A DNA stretch of 64,000 nt from Comamonas koreensis (GCF_014076495.1 NZ_CP043575.1:3658001-3722000); one strand, 5' to 3'. Positions 1 through 8,620 are shown, counted from the stretch's first letter. Made by a program: numbers and translations. The notes: generated from the letters alone by a model not told the origin.

Positions 1-1
1 C

Positions 2-1231
2 GTGCCCCAGGGCGGCAACACCGGCCTGGTCGTGGGCTCCACGCCTGATACCTCGGGCCAGCAGGTGGTGCTGAACCTGGGGCGCATGCAGGCGATCCGC
101 GCGATCGACAAGGACAACCTGACCGTCACCGTCGAGGCCGGCTGCATCCTGCAGACCCTGCAGGAGCGCTGCGAGAGCCAGGGCTATCTGTTCCCGCTGT
201 CGCTGGCCGCCGAAGGCAGCTGCACCATTGGCGGCAACCTGGGCACCAATGCCGGCGGCACCCAGGTGGTGCGCTATGGCAATACGCGCGAACTGTGCCT
301 GGGCCTCGAAGTGGTCAACGCCCAGGGCGAGATCTGGAACGGCCTCAAGGGCCTGCGCAAGGACAACACCGGCTACGACCTGCGCAACCTCTTCATCGGC
401 AGCGAAGGCACCCTGGGCGTGATCACGGCAGCGACGATGAAGATCTACCCCTTGCCCGCGAGCCAGCTCACCGCCTGGGCGGCGCTGCCGTCGTTCGATG
501 CTGCCGTGCGCCTGCTGGCGCTGGCGCACCAGTACCTGGGCGCGGGTCTGACCGGCTTTGAGGTGATGAACCGCTTTGCGCTCACCCTGGTCGACAAGCA
601 CATGCCCCAGCTGCGCGTGCCCTTTATCGACAACCCCGCCTTCCCCTATGCCGTGGTGTTGGAGAACTCCGACAGCGAATCGGAAGAGCATGCCCGCAGC
701 CGCTTTGAAGCCTTGATGGAAGCGGCATTCGAGCAAGAGATCGTGCTCGATGCCGTGGTCGCCGAGAACCTGGGCCAGGCCCACAACCTCTGGCATATCC
801 GCGAGAGCATTCCGCTCGCCCAGGTCGAGGAAGGCCTCAACATCAAGCACGACATCTCCGTGCCCATCTCGCGCATCCCGGAGTTTGTCGAGCATGCCAC
901 CCAGGTGCTGAACGACAAGGTGCCGGGCATGCGCCTGGTCAATTTCGGCCACCTGGGCGACGGCAATCTGCACTTCAATGTGCAGGCACCCGAGGGCGGA
1001 GACGCCAAGCAATTTCTCGACGAGCGCGAGCACGAGGTCAACCACATCGTCTATGACGCAGTGGCCGCCTTTGGCGGCTCCATCTCGGCCGAGCACGGCA
1101 TTGGCACGCTCAAGGTAGACACCTTGCCGCAGTACCAGTCGCCAGTGGCCCTGTCGATGATGCGGGCGGTGAAGGCTGCGCTGGACCCGCAGAACATTAT
1201 GAACCCGCATGCCATGATCACACGCGCTTAG
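2..1231 (+). CDS. FAD-linked oxidase, GlcD / D-2-hydroxyacid dehydrogenase family (5' end outside window)
   Basis: Probably oxidises a 2-hydroxy acid (D-lactate, glycolate or D-2-hydroxyglutarate type) using FAD. The frame is open at the left edge and begins inside the PQGGNTGL motif of the FAD-binding_4 (PCMH) fold, so about 60 N-terminal residues lie outside the window. Further marks are SLAAEGSCTIGGNLGTNAGG, the IGSEGTLGVIT loop, and the C-terminal FAD-oxidase segment with FGHLGDGNLHFN and SAEHGIGTLK, which carry the metal and substrate histidines in this family. The remaining 409 residues fit a normal length of about 470. The stop codon falls in the left arm of a hairpin repeat, and a strong terminator follows. 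The exact substrate cannot be decided from sequence. Confidence 0.9.
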   Translation: MPQGGNTGLVVGSTPDTSGQQVVLNLGRMQAIRAIDKDNLTVTVEAGCILQTLQERCESQGYLFPLSLAAEGSCTIGGNLGTNAGGTQVVRYGNTRELCLGLEVVNAQGEIWNGLKGLRKDNTGYDLRNLFIGSEGTLGVITAATMKIYPLPASQLTAWAALPSFDAAVRLLALAHQYLGAGLTGFEVMNRFALTLVDKHMPQLRVPFIDNPAFPYAVVLENSDSESEEHARSRFEALMEAAFEQEIVLDAVVAENLGQAHNLWHIRESIPLAQVEEGLNIKHDISVPISRIPEFVEHATQVLNDKVPGMRLVNFGHLGDGNLHFNVQAPEGGDAKQFLDEREHEVNHIVYDAVAAFGGSISAEHGIGTLKVDTLPQYQSPVALSMMRAVKAALDPQNIMNPHAMITRA

Positions 1232-1365
1232 AGCCACTAGCACAACCCTTGATACGTCGTTGCCTCGCCGGCCGCGCCAAGCCTTGTCGTACTACTGTAC
1301 TGCCTGCAGCTTGACGCCTCGTCTCAACCGCAAACCTTCGGTTTGCTGGGTCGTGTTAGCAGCTC
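1231..1365. repeat. Hairpin-forming dispersed element, copy A
   Basis: About 135 bp bounded by imperfect inverted repeats (1231-1248 against 1348-1365, 14 of 18 positions pairing). The core holds GATACGTCGTTGC, a short palindrome around GTACTACTGTAC, and CGCCTCGTCTC. The same ordered blocks recur on the other strand in the element at 58298-58409, and the general design recurs at 6212-6376. It overlaps the stop codon of the oxidase. It could act as an intergenic repeat, an RNA hairpin or a processing site. Confidence 0.55.
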
Positions 1366-1381
1366 CTAAAACCCAGCGCCA

Positions 1382-1427
1382 AAACAAAACAGGGCGGCCC
1401 TCGCAGAGGTGCCGCCCTGTTTTGTTT
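1382..1427. terminator. Bidirectional rho-independent terminator
   Basis: A perfect 17-bp stem (1382-1398 with 1411-1427) closes a 12-nt loop. It has a GC-rich top (AGGGCGGC/GCCGCCCT) and A/T arms that give a U-tract on either strand. It serves the rightward oxidase gene and the leftward lipoprotein gene, which converge here. Confidence 0.9.
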
Positions 1428-1436
1428 ATGGAAGCA

Positions 1437-1910
1437 TCACGACGCCGGCGTGCCCACCGCGTTGCTGATCATCTGGTTCACATCCTTGGGCCAGGAAAAC
1501 GCTGCGCCCGGGTCCTGCACCACACGCGGCTGGCCGTCCTGCAGCCACCAGATGCGCATGGTGTTGCTCTTGGCATCCAGCGCCACGGCGGCGGCATTGT
1601 GGCCACCATCGTGCTGGCGGTTGCCGGTGATGTAGTAAACGGAGCCCTGTTTGCTCAGCGGCCCGCTCACCTGCAGGTTCTGCATGAAGGCGGCGCGGTG
1701 CTCGCCCAGCAGGTGCTGCATGCGCGCAGCCATCACGCCTTGCTGCAAGAAAGCGGCATCCTGCGGGTACTGGCCCACCTGGGCCTGCAGCTGGTTCCAG
1801 GCCTGCTGGCCGCTGGGGTTGCCGCCAGCGGGCATGGTCTGGCAACCCGCCAGTGCCAGCGCCGCAGCAGCGCCCAGGGCCAGGCCCCATTTTTTCGTCA
1901 TCATCCACAT
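1437..1910 (-). CDS. Small putative lipoprotein of unknown function
   Basis: A 157-residue protein. I chose the ATG at 1910 because AAGGA lies 9 nt upstream; two in-frame ATGs follow at once (MWMMTKK). After a basic and hydrophobic N-terminus comes a lipobox, LALAGC, so the mature protein should be lipidated on Cys and held in the inner or outer membrane. The rest is soluble and ends in a domain with a QHDGGHNAAAVALDAKSN stretch that suggests a beta-rich, inhibitor-like fold. I do not recognise the family. It ends in the shared terminator and is transcribed away from thyA. Confidence 0.75.
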   Translation of the reverse strand: MWMMTKKWGLALGAAAALALAGCQTMPAGGNPSGQQAWNQLQAQVGQYPQDAAFLQQGVMAARMQHLLGEHRAAFMQNLQVSGPLSKQGSVYYITGNRQHDGGHNAAAVALDAKSNTMRIWWLQDGQPRVVQDPGAAFSWPKDVNQMISNAVGTPAS

Positions 1911-2257
1911 AGTCAGGTGTCCTTGGTGCGTTTGCCGCGCCCTCTCCTGCGCCAGGCAAACTGTCGATGTCCCGCTGCCCACCTGTGCTTGCCACGGCCA
2001 TGCACCGCCGGCCCCGGTGGGCCCGGGCGCCAAAGCCGACACCCTACACCAATTTTTGGGCCGCAAGGGCGGCCGCCGCCATCACCCACGTGGGCTTATC
2101 CTTACGGCCTACGCAAAAAACGCAGGCATCGTACAGTAGGCCCTTTGGGCCTTGCCCCCAGCCCCGCCCTCGCAGTGCGCCCATATCGCACCGGGCCAGG
2201 CAGCGCCTCGGCGCTCCAGGGGCGGCCAGGCCCCACTCTCGATCAGGCCAGAAGAAC
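1911..2257. other. Intergenic region between divergent lipoprotein gene and thyA
   Basis: About 350 bp that should hold both divergent promoters. The only structure I see is the palindrome AGGCCCTTTGGGCCT near 2140. No convincing -35/-10 pair, RNA or conserved short gene was found. Confidence 0.5.
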
Positions 2258-3238
2258 ATGAAGCAATACCTCCAACTCGTCCAGAGCATTCTGGACCAAG
2301 GCTCCTGGCAGTCCAACCGCACAGGCATCCGCACGCTCAGCATGCCCGGCGCCATGCTCAAGTTTGATCTGCAGCAAGGCTTTCCGGCTGTCACCACGAA
2401 GAAGCTGGCCTTCAAATCGGCCATCGGCGAGATGGTGGGTTTTCTGCGTGCGGCGCGCAGCGCTGCCGATTTCCGCGCGTTGGGCTGCAAGGTCTGGGAC
2501 CAGAACGCCAATGAAAACCAGGCCTGGCTGGCCAACCCCTACCGCCTGGAGGCCGACGACCTGGGCCCCGTCTACGGCGTGCAATGGCGCCAATGGCCGG
2601 CCTACAAGCTGATCGACCAGGCCCAGCCCCAAGGCGCCGCCCAGGTGGCCGACGCGCTGGCCAAGGGCTACACCCAGATCGGGGAAGTGGCCGAAGACGG
2701 CAAGCGCCAGATCGTGCTCTACAAGGCCATCGACCAGCTGCGCCAGTGCCTGGACACCATCATGACCGACCCGGGCAGCCGCCGCATTCTCTTCCACGGC
2801 TGGAACTGGGCCCAGCTCGAAGAAATGGCCCTGCCGCCCTGCCACCTGCTCTACCAGTTCCTGGTTGACCAGAGCAAGCGGGAGATCTCGCTGTGCCTGT
2901 ACATCCGCAGCAATGATGTGGGCCTGGGCACCCCCTTCAACCTCACCGAAGGCGCCGCGCTGCTGCACCTGATGGGGCGCCTGAGTGGCTACACCCCGCG
3001 CTGGTTTACCTATTTCATCGGTGATGCCCACATCTACGAGAACCACCTGGACATGCTGCAAGAGCAGCTCAAGCGCGAGCCTTTTGAGTCGCCCCAGCTG
3101 GTGCTGTCGGACCGCATCCCCGACTATGCGGTGACCGGCCAATACGAGCCGGAGTGGCTGGAGAAGGTGGAGCCTTCGGACTTCTGGCTGGAAGGCTACC
3201 AGCACCATGCGCCGTTGACGGCGCCGATGGCGGTGTAA
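2258..3238 (+). CDS. thyA: Thymidylate synthase
   Basis: Converts dUMP to dTMP with methylene-tetrahydrofolate, in the cytoplasm. The 326-residue protein starts at the ATG of MKQYLQLVQ; an earlier in-frame start would add an unrelated low-complexity leader. Landmarks are the folate and phosphate site Arg175-Arg176 ([11 protein letters not shown]), the catalytic Cys195 in [10 protein letters not shown], and [14 protein letters not shown], which carries the dUMP-binding Asn. It is longer than the 264-residue E. coli enzyme; the extra residues lie mainly at about 118-155, as in the long form of ThyA. Its terminator has been split by an IS insertion, so read-through should now stop in or after the element. 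Confidence 0.97.
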   Translation: MKQYLQLVQSILDQGSWQSNRTGIRTLSMPGAMLKFDLQQGFPAVTTKKLAFKSAIGEMVGFLRAARSAADFRALGCKVWDQNANENQAWLANPYRLEADDLGPVYGVQWRQWPAYKLIDQAQPQGAAQVADALAKGYTQIGEVAEDGKRQIVLYKAIDQLRQCLDTIMTDPGSRRILFHGWNWAQLEEMALPPCHLLYQFLVDQSKREISLCLYIRSNDVGLGTPFNLTEGAALLHLMGRLSGYTPRWFTYFIGDAHIYENHLDMLQEQLKREPFESPQLVLSDRIPDYAVTGQYEPEWLEKVEPSDFWLEGYQHHAPLTAPMAV

Positions 3239-3288
3239 ACAAAAACGCCCGCAATTGAACTGACCCCAAGAAGTTGGACAGTTGGAAG

Positions 3289-4125
3289 CTAGGGACTGAA
3301 GGCCTGAATCCGGTATTGCACCGGACTCAGGCCTTTTAGTTTTAGCTTGATGCGTTGGTGATTGTAGTAATGGATGTAGTGGTGAAGACCTTCTTGAAGC
3401 TGCGCCACACTGCTGAACTTGTTGAGGTGGAAGAACTCGGACTTCAAGGTTCCGAAGAAGCTCTCCATCGCTGCGTTATCCAAGCAATTGCCCCGACGTG
3501 ACATGCTTTGCACCAGGCCATGATCGGCCAGCAAGCGGCGATAGGCACGACTTTGGTACTGCCAGCCCTGGTCGGAATGCAGCAATGGTTTTTCCTCCCT
3601 GCCCAGCTTGCCTAGCGCCTTGCGCAACATGTCACCCACCATCTTCAAGCGCGGTTGCGTATTCATCTGATAGCTCACCACCTCGCCATTGAATAGATCC
3701 ATGACAGGCGACAGGTATAGCTTTTTACCCAAGACGTTGAACTCTGTCACGTCCGTCACCCATTTCTGGTTAGGCTGCTCGGCCATGAACTGGCGCTGCA
3801 ACACATTGGCCACGTCCGCGTGCTGCCCGGCGCGATAGGAGCGATATTTCTTGGGCCGAACCAGGGACTTCATCCCCATTACCTGCATCAGGCGCTGCAC
3901 GCTCTTGTGGTTCACATGACAGCCATTGCGCTTGAGTTCAAGCGCAATACGCCGATAGCCATAGCGTCCTTTGTGAAGCTCGTAGACAGATCGGATCTGA
4001 GCCTTGAGCTCAGCGTATTTGTCGCCTCTCCTGTGCACTTGAGCCTGGTAATAGAAGGTGCTGCGCGCCAGCTTACCTGCCCGCAGCAAGTCCTTGAGGT
4101 CGTGATCTGGCCTTAGCTCAAGCAC
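3289..4125 (-). CDS. IS3-family transposase OrfB (DDE integrase)
   Basis: A 278-residue catalytic half of the transposase. An HTH_21-like N-terminal region (HKGRYGYRRIALELKRNG) precedes an rve integrase core. The acidic triad is Asp in WVTDVTEF, Asp in LLHSDQGWQY and Glu in MESFFGTLKSE, spaced as in D,D(35)E enzymes. The GTG at 4125 uses the last base of the orfA stop (TAGTG), placing orfB in the -1 frame. An AAAAAG run at 4134-4139, just before the orfA stop, is the likely slip site for an OrfAB fusion. Confidence 0.95.
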   Translation of the reverse strand: MLELRPDHDLKDLLRAGKLARSTFYYQAQVHRRGDKYAELKAQIRSVYELHKGRYGYRRIALELKRNGCHVNHKSVQRLMQVMGMKSLVRPKKYRSYRAGQHADVANVLQRQFMAEQPNQKWVTDVTEFNVLGKKLYLSPVMDLFNGEVVSYQMNTQPRLKMVGDMLRKALGKLGREEKPLLHSDQGWQYQSRAYRRLLADHGLVQSMSRRGNCLDNAAMESFFGTLKSEFFHLNKFSSVAQLQEGLHHYIHYYNHQRIKLKLKGLSPVQYRIQAFSP

Positions 4126-4664
4126 TATCCGCGCTTTTTCTGCGCAGCTTGTTTTTTCGCCTGAACCAAGGCCTCCAATTTTTTTAGGTACGCCACCTCC
4201 GCGCGCAGGTACTTCACCTCTTTGAGCAAATCTGCGTGCGAACGCGTGTCGTCCGCAGACATAACTGCTTGTGCCTGTGCGGGCTTGGCTGTGGGTGGGT
4301 TTGGCATCTTCTTGGAGCGTCCTCTTGGCCGGGGTGCAAGTGCTTGCGGCCCACCGTCGTGATATTGCAGCTCCCAGGCGCTGATGACACCCGTGCCACC
4401 CCGGATATCAAACAAGGTAATCGTCTCTCGTGCAGACAGATCATCTCGCCACATCCGCTGCAACACTGCCAGTTTGAAGTCAGCGCTGTAGCGACTGAAC
4501 TTCTTGCGCAACCCTGATAGGCCATGCTGCTGGTAGCTCTTTACCCAACGTCGCACTGTCGCTTGGTCGAGACCGTGAGCATGGGCCAGTGCTCTGAACC
4601 CATGCTGCCCCTGCACGTAGCCCTGGACAACTTCCAGCTTGTAACTCTCGTCGTACTTCGCCAT
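4125..4664 (-). CDS. IS3-family transposase OrfA (helix-turn-helix subunit)
   Basis: A 179-residue DNA-binding subunit. I prefer the ATG at 4664 (MAKYDESYK); an in-frame start 33 nt upstream would fall inside the terminal repeat. Residues about 3-50 form a helix-turn-helix (HGLDQATVRRWVKSYQQHG), a second HTH-like block follows, and the C-terminus is a Lys- and Leu-rich coiled coil (LLKEVKYLRAEVAYLKKLEAL), the usual multimerisation zipper of IS3 OrfA. It is longer than most OrfA proteins, as in the IS150 group. Confidence 0.9.
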   Translation of the reverse strand: MAKYDESYKLEVVQGYVQGQHGFRALAHAHGLDQATVRRWVKSYQQHGLSGLRKKFSRYSADFKLAVLQRMWRDDLSARETITLFDIRGGTGVISAWELQYHDGGPQALAPRPRGRSKKMPNPPTAKPAQAQAVMSADDTRSHADLLKEVKYLRAEVAYLKKLEALVQAKKQAAQKKRG

Positions 4665-4745
4665 GAAAAACACCCCAAAGGTTGGATGGATGTCCAACTT
4701 TTGGGGTGCAGTTCAAATCGCGGGCGTTTTGCTGAAAGGGGATCT

Positions 4746-5159
4746 TTAGCCGCCGCAGCGCTCTTTCAGCGCTTCAAACGACGCCCGCTTTTGCTTGCGG
4801 ATCGGCAGCGGCAGCGCAATCGATTCGGCCTCGATCTGCATGCTCTTCATGCGCTCCGGGTCGGGGCAATCGGCCGGGCGGGGTTCTGGCGCATCGGCGG
4901 GTGCAGCTGCTGGTACGGACGGCGGTGGGTTATCCGTTGGACGGCTGGTCACCGGGCGGTCATGCTCGCGCGGGTTGATGCCCTGGCTGGAGGGCGTCAC
5001 GGTGATCGCCTCGGCCTTCTGCCCGGCTGCGCAGGGCTCATCCTGAAAGCTGGTGCGGCCCTGGGCATCGACGCATTTGTTGATGGCCCAGGCCGGTGCG
5101 CTCAGCAAAGACGCTGCCGCGAGCAATCCGGCAGCGAGGGTATGGCGGGCGTAGGGCAT
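4746..5159 (-). CDS. DUF4124-type secreted small protein
   Basis: A 137-residue protein with a signal peptide (LAAGLLAAASLLSAPAWA, cleavage likely before INKC). The motif INKCVDAQGRTSFQDEPC is the short beta-hairpin of DUF4124, common in periplasmic proteins of beta-proteobacteria. A Pro/Ala-rich linker follows, then a Cys-containing tail (PADCPDPERMKS, ALKERCGG). The ATG at 5159 is preferred to an in-frame TTG two codons earlier. No function is known for the family. Its stop lies 15 bp from the right arm of the split terminator, which would also have served this gene. Confidence 0.75.
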   Translation of the reverse strand: MPYARHTLAAGLLAAASLLSAPAWAINKCVDAQGRTSFQDEPCAAGQKAEAITVTPSSQGINPREHDRPVTSRPTDNPPPSVPAAAPADAPEPRPADCPDPERMKSMQIEAESIALPLPIRKQKRASFEALKERCGG

Positions 5160-5219
5160 GGGCAATCCAGACAGGTGGCAAAAAGCCCATTATGCGGCAG
5201 GCCCCCCACCCGCCCCGGC

Positions 5220-6200
5220 TCAATCCAGATCAATGCGCACGCCGCTCTGGAGGAGCGCCTGCAGCTTGCGGGTTTCGGCCTGCAGAAACTGGCCAAAGGC
5301 CTCGGGCGTGGACAGCGACACCAGCAAGCCGGTCTTGGCAATCTGGGCGCGCACGGCAGGGTCTTCAAGGGCGCGGTGCAGGTCGGCATTGATCTGCCGC
5401 ACCACCGCATCGGGCGTTGCAGCCGGCGCCAGCATGCCAAACCAGCTGCCACTGACAAAATCCATGCCCAGCTCCTTGAAGGTCGGGATCTCGGGCGCGC
5501 CGGGGTGGCGCTGCTCGGCAGCGATGGCCACGGCTGCCACCTTGCCCGACTTGACCAGCGCGTACGACGACATGCCGTCAAACATGCCATCGACGACACC
5601 CGCCATCAGATCGGTCATCGACGGCCCCTGGCCCTTGTAGGGTACATGGGTAAAGCGGATGCCCGCCTTGGTCGCAAACAGCTCGGCCGCCAGGTGCGGG
5701 CTCGACCCTGGTCCGGACGAGGCCAGCTTGAAGCTGCCCGGCTCGGCCTTGGCGCGGTCGATCAGGTTTTGCAGCGACTGGCCACGCAAGCGGTTGGTGA
5801 CCAGCAGCACATTGTGGCTGGAGCCCAGCAGGCCCACAGGCCGGAAAGCGTCGGGCCCATAGGGCAGCTGCCGGCGCAGCACCGGGTTGGAGGTGTAGGC
5901 ATAGCTGGTGAACAGCAGCGTGTAGCCATCGGCTGGCGTACGGGCCACGGCGCTCGTGCCGATGATGGTGCCTGCGCCATCGCGGTTCTCCACCACCACC
6001 GGCCGGCCCCAGAGCGTCGCCAGCTTCGCCGCCAGCGACCGGGCCAGCGTATCGGTCAGCCCGCCGGCAGAATAAGGCACCACGATGGTCACGCGCTTGT
6101 TGGGGAAAGCGGCCTGAACCTCAGCGGCCGGTGCAGTGGCCGCGCAGCAAGCCAGGCCCAGCCCCAGCGCGGTAGCGCGCCAAAAAATCCTGATCGACAT
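5220..6200 (-). CDS. Bug/TctC-family periplasmic solute receptor (1)
   Basis: A 326-residue tripartite-tricarboxylate receptor-like protein that should bind a carboxylated solute in the periplasm. It has a signal peptide (LGLGLACCAATAPAAE) and the family landmarks VTIVVPYSAGGLTDTLAR, VVVENRDGAGTIIG, ADGYTLLFTS and FTHVPYKGQGPSMTDLMAG. AAGGAGGT lies directly upstream of the ATG. No TctA or TctB membrane genes are nearby, so it is an orphan receptor like most Bug proteins. It is the last gene of the long catabolic operon and is separated from the next receptor by a hairpin element. Confidence 0.92.
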   Translation of the reverse strand: MSIRIFWRATALGLGLACCAATAPAAEVQAAFPNKRVTIVVPYSAGGLTDTLARSLAAKLATLWGRPVVVENRDGAGTIIGTSAVARTPADGYTLLFTSYAYTSNPVLRRQLPYGPDAFRPVGLLGSSHNVLLVTNRLRGQSLQNLIDRAKAEPGSFKLASSGPGSSPHLAAELFATKAGIRFTHVPYKGQGPSMTDLMAGVVDGMFDGMSSYALVKSGKVAAVAIAAEQRHPGAPEIPTFKELGMDFVSGSWFGMLAPAATPDAVVRQINADLHRALEDPAVRAQIAKTGLLVSLSTPEAFGQFLQAETRKLQALLQSGVRIDLD

Positions 6201-6211
6201 AAGACCTCCTT

Positions 6212-6376
6212 AGGGATACTCTGCAAGACTCCCTGCCGTGGTCTGAATGCGGGCTCGGGCGGTTCGCTGCGTTGTCTTCCTTGTCAATAGCTACGGCTAT
6301 TGACTGCGAAAGACGCCTTGCGCCTCATCCCGATCCGCGCCCATCCCGCTTAGCGAGGGTCTTGCAGAGGATCCCT
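6212..6376. repeat. Hairpin-forming dispersed element, copy C
   Basis: A 165-bp segment between two receptor genes, bounded by 20-bp inverted repeats (6212-6231 and 6357-6376, 18 of 20 pairing; arm AGGGATACTCTGCAAGACTC). Inside is a stem CAATAGCTACGGCTATTG followed by GACGCCTTGCGCCTCATCCC. It shares the general design of copies A and B (GCGTTG, central palindrome, GACGCCT..GCCTC). It abuts the ribosome site of receptor 1 and may affect its expression. Confidence 0.5.
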
Positions 6377-6447
6377 TGCCCAGCCTGTCTGCCGGGCAAT
6401 CGCCATACCATCGCAAGAGTTGGCTGTGCCAATACGGCACAGAGGGT

Positions 6448-6493
6448 CCCGGGGCAGGGCTGAAGAGCCTTCAGCCCCGCTGCCTGCCCCGGG
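6448..6493 (-). terminator. Large GC hairpin after receptor 2, possible attenuator
   Basis: The arms CCCGGGGCAG (6448-6457) and CTGCCCCGGG (6484-6493) pair, with an inner stem GCTGAA/TTCAGC. It lies 8 bp beyond the stop of receptor 2 on the minus strand but has no U-tract, so it may protect the mRNA 3' end or separate expression rather than terminate. Confidence 0.4.
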
Positions 6494-6500
6494 GCGTCGC

Positions 6501-7490
6501 TCAATCGACCTTGAGCTTGGCCACCTTGGCCAGCTGCTGCCACAGCGCCATGTCGTTCTTGACGACCTGGCTGAACTCGGCGGCCGACTTGTGCGCAGGG
6601 ATCAGCATGTTCTGCTCGGCAAACTTGGCCTTCATCTCGGCGCTGCCCAGCACCTGGCCCAGATCGGCATTGATGCGGTCGATGATCTTGGGGTCCGTCT
6701 TGGCGGGCGCAAACACGCCGTACCAGCCATCGGCATCAAAGCTGTAGCCCTGCTCGGTCAGTGTGGGCACATCCTGTAGCGCCGGGCCGCGCGCCGATCC
6801 GGTGGCGCCCAGCGCACGCAGCTTGCCGCTGCGGATATGGGGAATGGGCGAGGCAATGTCCATAAAGCCCACGCCAATCGTGTTGGCCAGCAGATCGCCC
6901 AGCTCCACGGCAGTGCCCTTGTAGGGCACATGGGGCATGTCCAGGCCGTAGTGGGCCTTGATGCCCTCCATCACCAGGTGGCCCGTCGAGCCGCTGCCCC
7001 AGGAACCATAGGCCAGGCGGCCCGGGTTGGCCTTGGCGTACTGCACCATGTCGGCCAGCGTCTTGAGGCCAGTGGCTGGGTTGGCCACCAGCAAAATGCC
7101 CGCAGCCCCCACCTGCGCCACCGGTGCCAGGTCGCGCATCGCGTCATAGGGCATCTTGGGCTGGATGATGGGGTTGATCGCAATCGACGACGACGGCGAG
7201 AACAGCAAGGTATAGCCATCGGCCTGGGCCTTGGCCACATGGTCATTGCCGATGATGCCGTTGGCACCGGCCTTGTTCTCGACATAGAGGCTTTCCTTGA
7301 GCGTCGACTGCAGCGGAGGCAGCAGCAGGCGCGCAAAGATGTCGCCGCCCGAGCCCGCTGGCCCCGGCACGATCATCCGGATCGCCTTGTTGGGCCAGGC
7401 CGTATTGGCCCAGGCCGTGCCGGTGCCCGCTGCGGCCAGCAGGCCCAGCAGCATCTGCCGGCGGTTGAAGCTTGCGCATGAATCGGTCAT
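6501..7490 (-). CDS. Bug/TctC-family periplasmic solute receptor (2)
   Basis: A 329-residue receptor. The start at 7490 has AGGAGA 7-12 nt upstream. The N-terminus FNRRQMLLGLLAAAGTGTAWA looks like a twin-arginine-type signal. Family motifs include AIRMIVPGPAGSGGDIFARL, YVENKAGANGIIGNDHVAK, QADGYTLLFSPSSS and MPHVPYKGTAVELGDLLAN. It is most like receptor 3 (shared NAxNPIIQPKMPYDxxRDL and VEN-GANGII segments), suggesting tandem duplication. It probably binds a carboxylate taken up for the upstream acyl-CoA enzymes; this is inferred from the operon. Confidence 0.92.
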   Translation of the reverse strand: MTDSCASFNRRQMLLGLLAAAGTGTAWANTAWPNKAIRMIVPGPAGSGGDIFARLLLPPLQSTLKESLYVENKAGANGIIGNDHVAKAQADGYTLLFSPSSSIAINPIIQPKMPYDAMRDLAPVAQVGAAGILLVANPATGLKTLADMVQYAKANPGRLAYGSWGSGSTGHLVMEGIKAHYGLDMPHVPYKGTAVELGDLLANTIGVGFMDIASPIPHIRSGKLRALGATGSARGPALQDVPTLTEQGYSFDADGWYGVFAPAKTDPKIIDRINADLGQVLGSAEMKAKFAEQNMLIPAHKSAAEFSQVVKNDMALWQQLAKVAKLKVD

Positions 7491-7604
7491 TTTTGTCTCC
7501 TGTGGATTGCCGGTGGCCGGCCTTGCGGCGACCACCTGGTTCTTGGGTTTGCTGTGAGCAGCGGCCCGGGCTTGTAGCGCCCGGTGCAGCCGCCAGCGCG
7601 CTCG

Positions 7605-8597
7605 TTACGACATCTTCAGATCGGCCAGCTTGGCCAGCCCACCCCAGATCTTCATATCGGACTGGATGGAGCGGGCAAACTCTGCCGCCGGTTTGACGGC
7701 AGGCAGGGCCATGTTCTGGTCTTCAAACTTTTTGCGGATATCGGCGCTTTGCGCCACCTGCGCCAGGGCGTGGTTTAGGCGCTCCACCATCTGGGGGTTG
7801 GAGCTGCCGGCGGGCAAAAACACGCCATACCAGCCGTCGGCATCAAACTTGAAGCCCTGCTCGGTAAAGGTGGGCACCTGCGGTGTGGCCGGCGCGCGCT
7901 GCGTGCCCGTCACGCCGACTGCCAGCAGCTTGCCGTTGCGGATATGCGGCACGGGTGACGCGATATCCATAAAGCCCATGGCAATGTTGTTGCCGATGAT
8001 GTCGGACAGCTCGGTGGACAGCGCCTTGTAGGGCACATGGTGGATGTCGATGCCGTAATGGGCCTTGAGGCCCTCCAGCGCCAGATGGCCCGACGAGCCA
8101 TTGCCCCAGGAGCCGCAGGACAGCTTGCCCGGGTTGGCCTTGGCATAGCGCACCAGATCGGGCAAGGATGCAATGCCGGTCTCCGGGTTGGCGACCAGAA
8201 AAATACCGGACAGCCCGATCTGGCCGACGGGCAGCAGATCGCGTTGCGTGTCATAGGGCAGCTTGGGCTGGATAAAGGGGTTGATCACGATGGCTGATGA
8301 CGGCGCAAACAGCACCGTGTGCGCATCGCTGCTTTTGACGACAAAGTCATTGGCGATGATGCCGTTGGCGCCCACCTTGTTTTCCACATAGAAGGGCTGG
8401 CCCAGCGCTGCCTGCAGGCCGGGCGCCAGCAAGCGGGCAAACACATCGCCGCCCGATCCGGGCGAGCTGGTCACCACCAGGCGCACCGGCTTGCTGGGCC
8501 AGGGCGTGGCTGCCCGTGCCAGAGGAAGGGCTGCAGGCAGTGCGGCGGCCATGGCCGCCATCAGCAGGGTGCGGCGTTCGGTACGCAGCTGGTTCAT
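7605..8597 (-). CDS. Bug/TctC-family periplasmic solute receptor (3)
   Basis: A 330-residue receptor. The start at 8597 is supported by AAGGAGA 7 nt upstream. It has a signal peptide (LLMAAMAAALPAALPLARA) and the usual lobes: RLVVTSSPGSGGDVFARLL, FYVENKVGANGIIANDFV, SAIVINPFIQPKLPYDTQ and IHHVPYKALSTELSDIIG. It is clearly paralogous to receptor 2, and the two may share or divide the substrate range. It lies 23 bp downstream of the carboxymuconolactone-decarboxylase-like gene in the same operon. Confidence 0.92.
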   Translation of the reverse strand: MNQLRTERRTLLMAAMAAALPAALPLARAATPWPSKPVRLVVTSSPGSGGDVFARLLAPGLQAALGQPFYVENKVGANGIIANDFVVKSSDAHTVLFAPSSAIVINPFIQPKLPYDTQRDLLPVGQIGLSGIFLVANPETGIASLPDLVRYAKANPGKLSCGSWGNGSSGHLALEGLKAHYGIDIHHVPYKALSTELSDIIGNNIAMGFMDIASPVPHIRNGKLLAVGVTGTQRAPATPQVPTFTEQGFKFDADGWYGVFLPAGSSNPQMVERLNHALAQVAQSADIRKKFEDQNMALPAVKPAAEFARSIQSDMKIWGGLAKLADLKMS

Positions 8598-8620
8598 GTT
8601 TGTCTCCTTGTCGTTCGATG

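Larger units (their letters stand above)
3256..4715. mobile_element. Complete IS3-family (IS150-like) insertion sequence
   Basis: A 1460-bp element with terminal inverted repeats of about 25 bp. The left end 3256-3280 begins TGAACTGACCCCAAG; the right end 4691-4715 is complementary to TGAACTGCACCCCAA. A 3-bp target duplication AAT flanks it (3253-3255 and 4716-4718). It carries two overlapping minus-strand frames, orfA and orfB, as expected for IS3 elements that make OrfAB by -1 frameshifting. Both frames are intact, so it may still be mobile. Confidence 0.95.
3241..4731 (+). terminator. thyA terminator split by an IS
   Basis: The left arm AAAACGCCCGC (3242-3252) and the right arm GCGGGCGTTTT (4720-4730) are perfect complements over 11 bp, but are now about 1.47 kb apart. 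Removing the IS and one copy of AAT rebuilds a hairpin with loop AATC and a T-tract directly after thyA. Confidence 0.8.
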
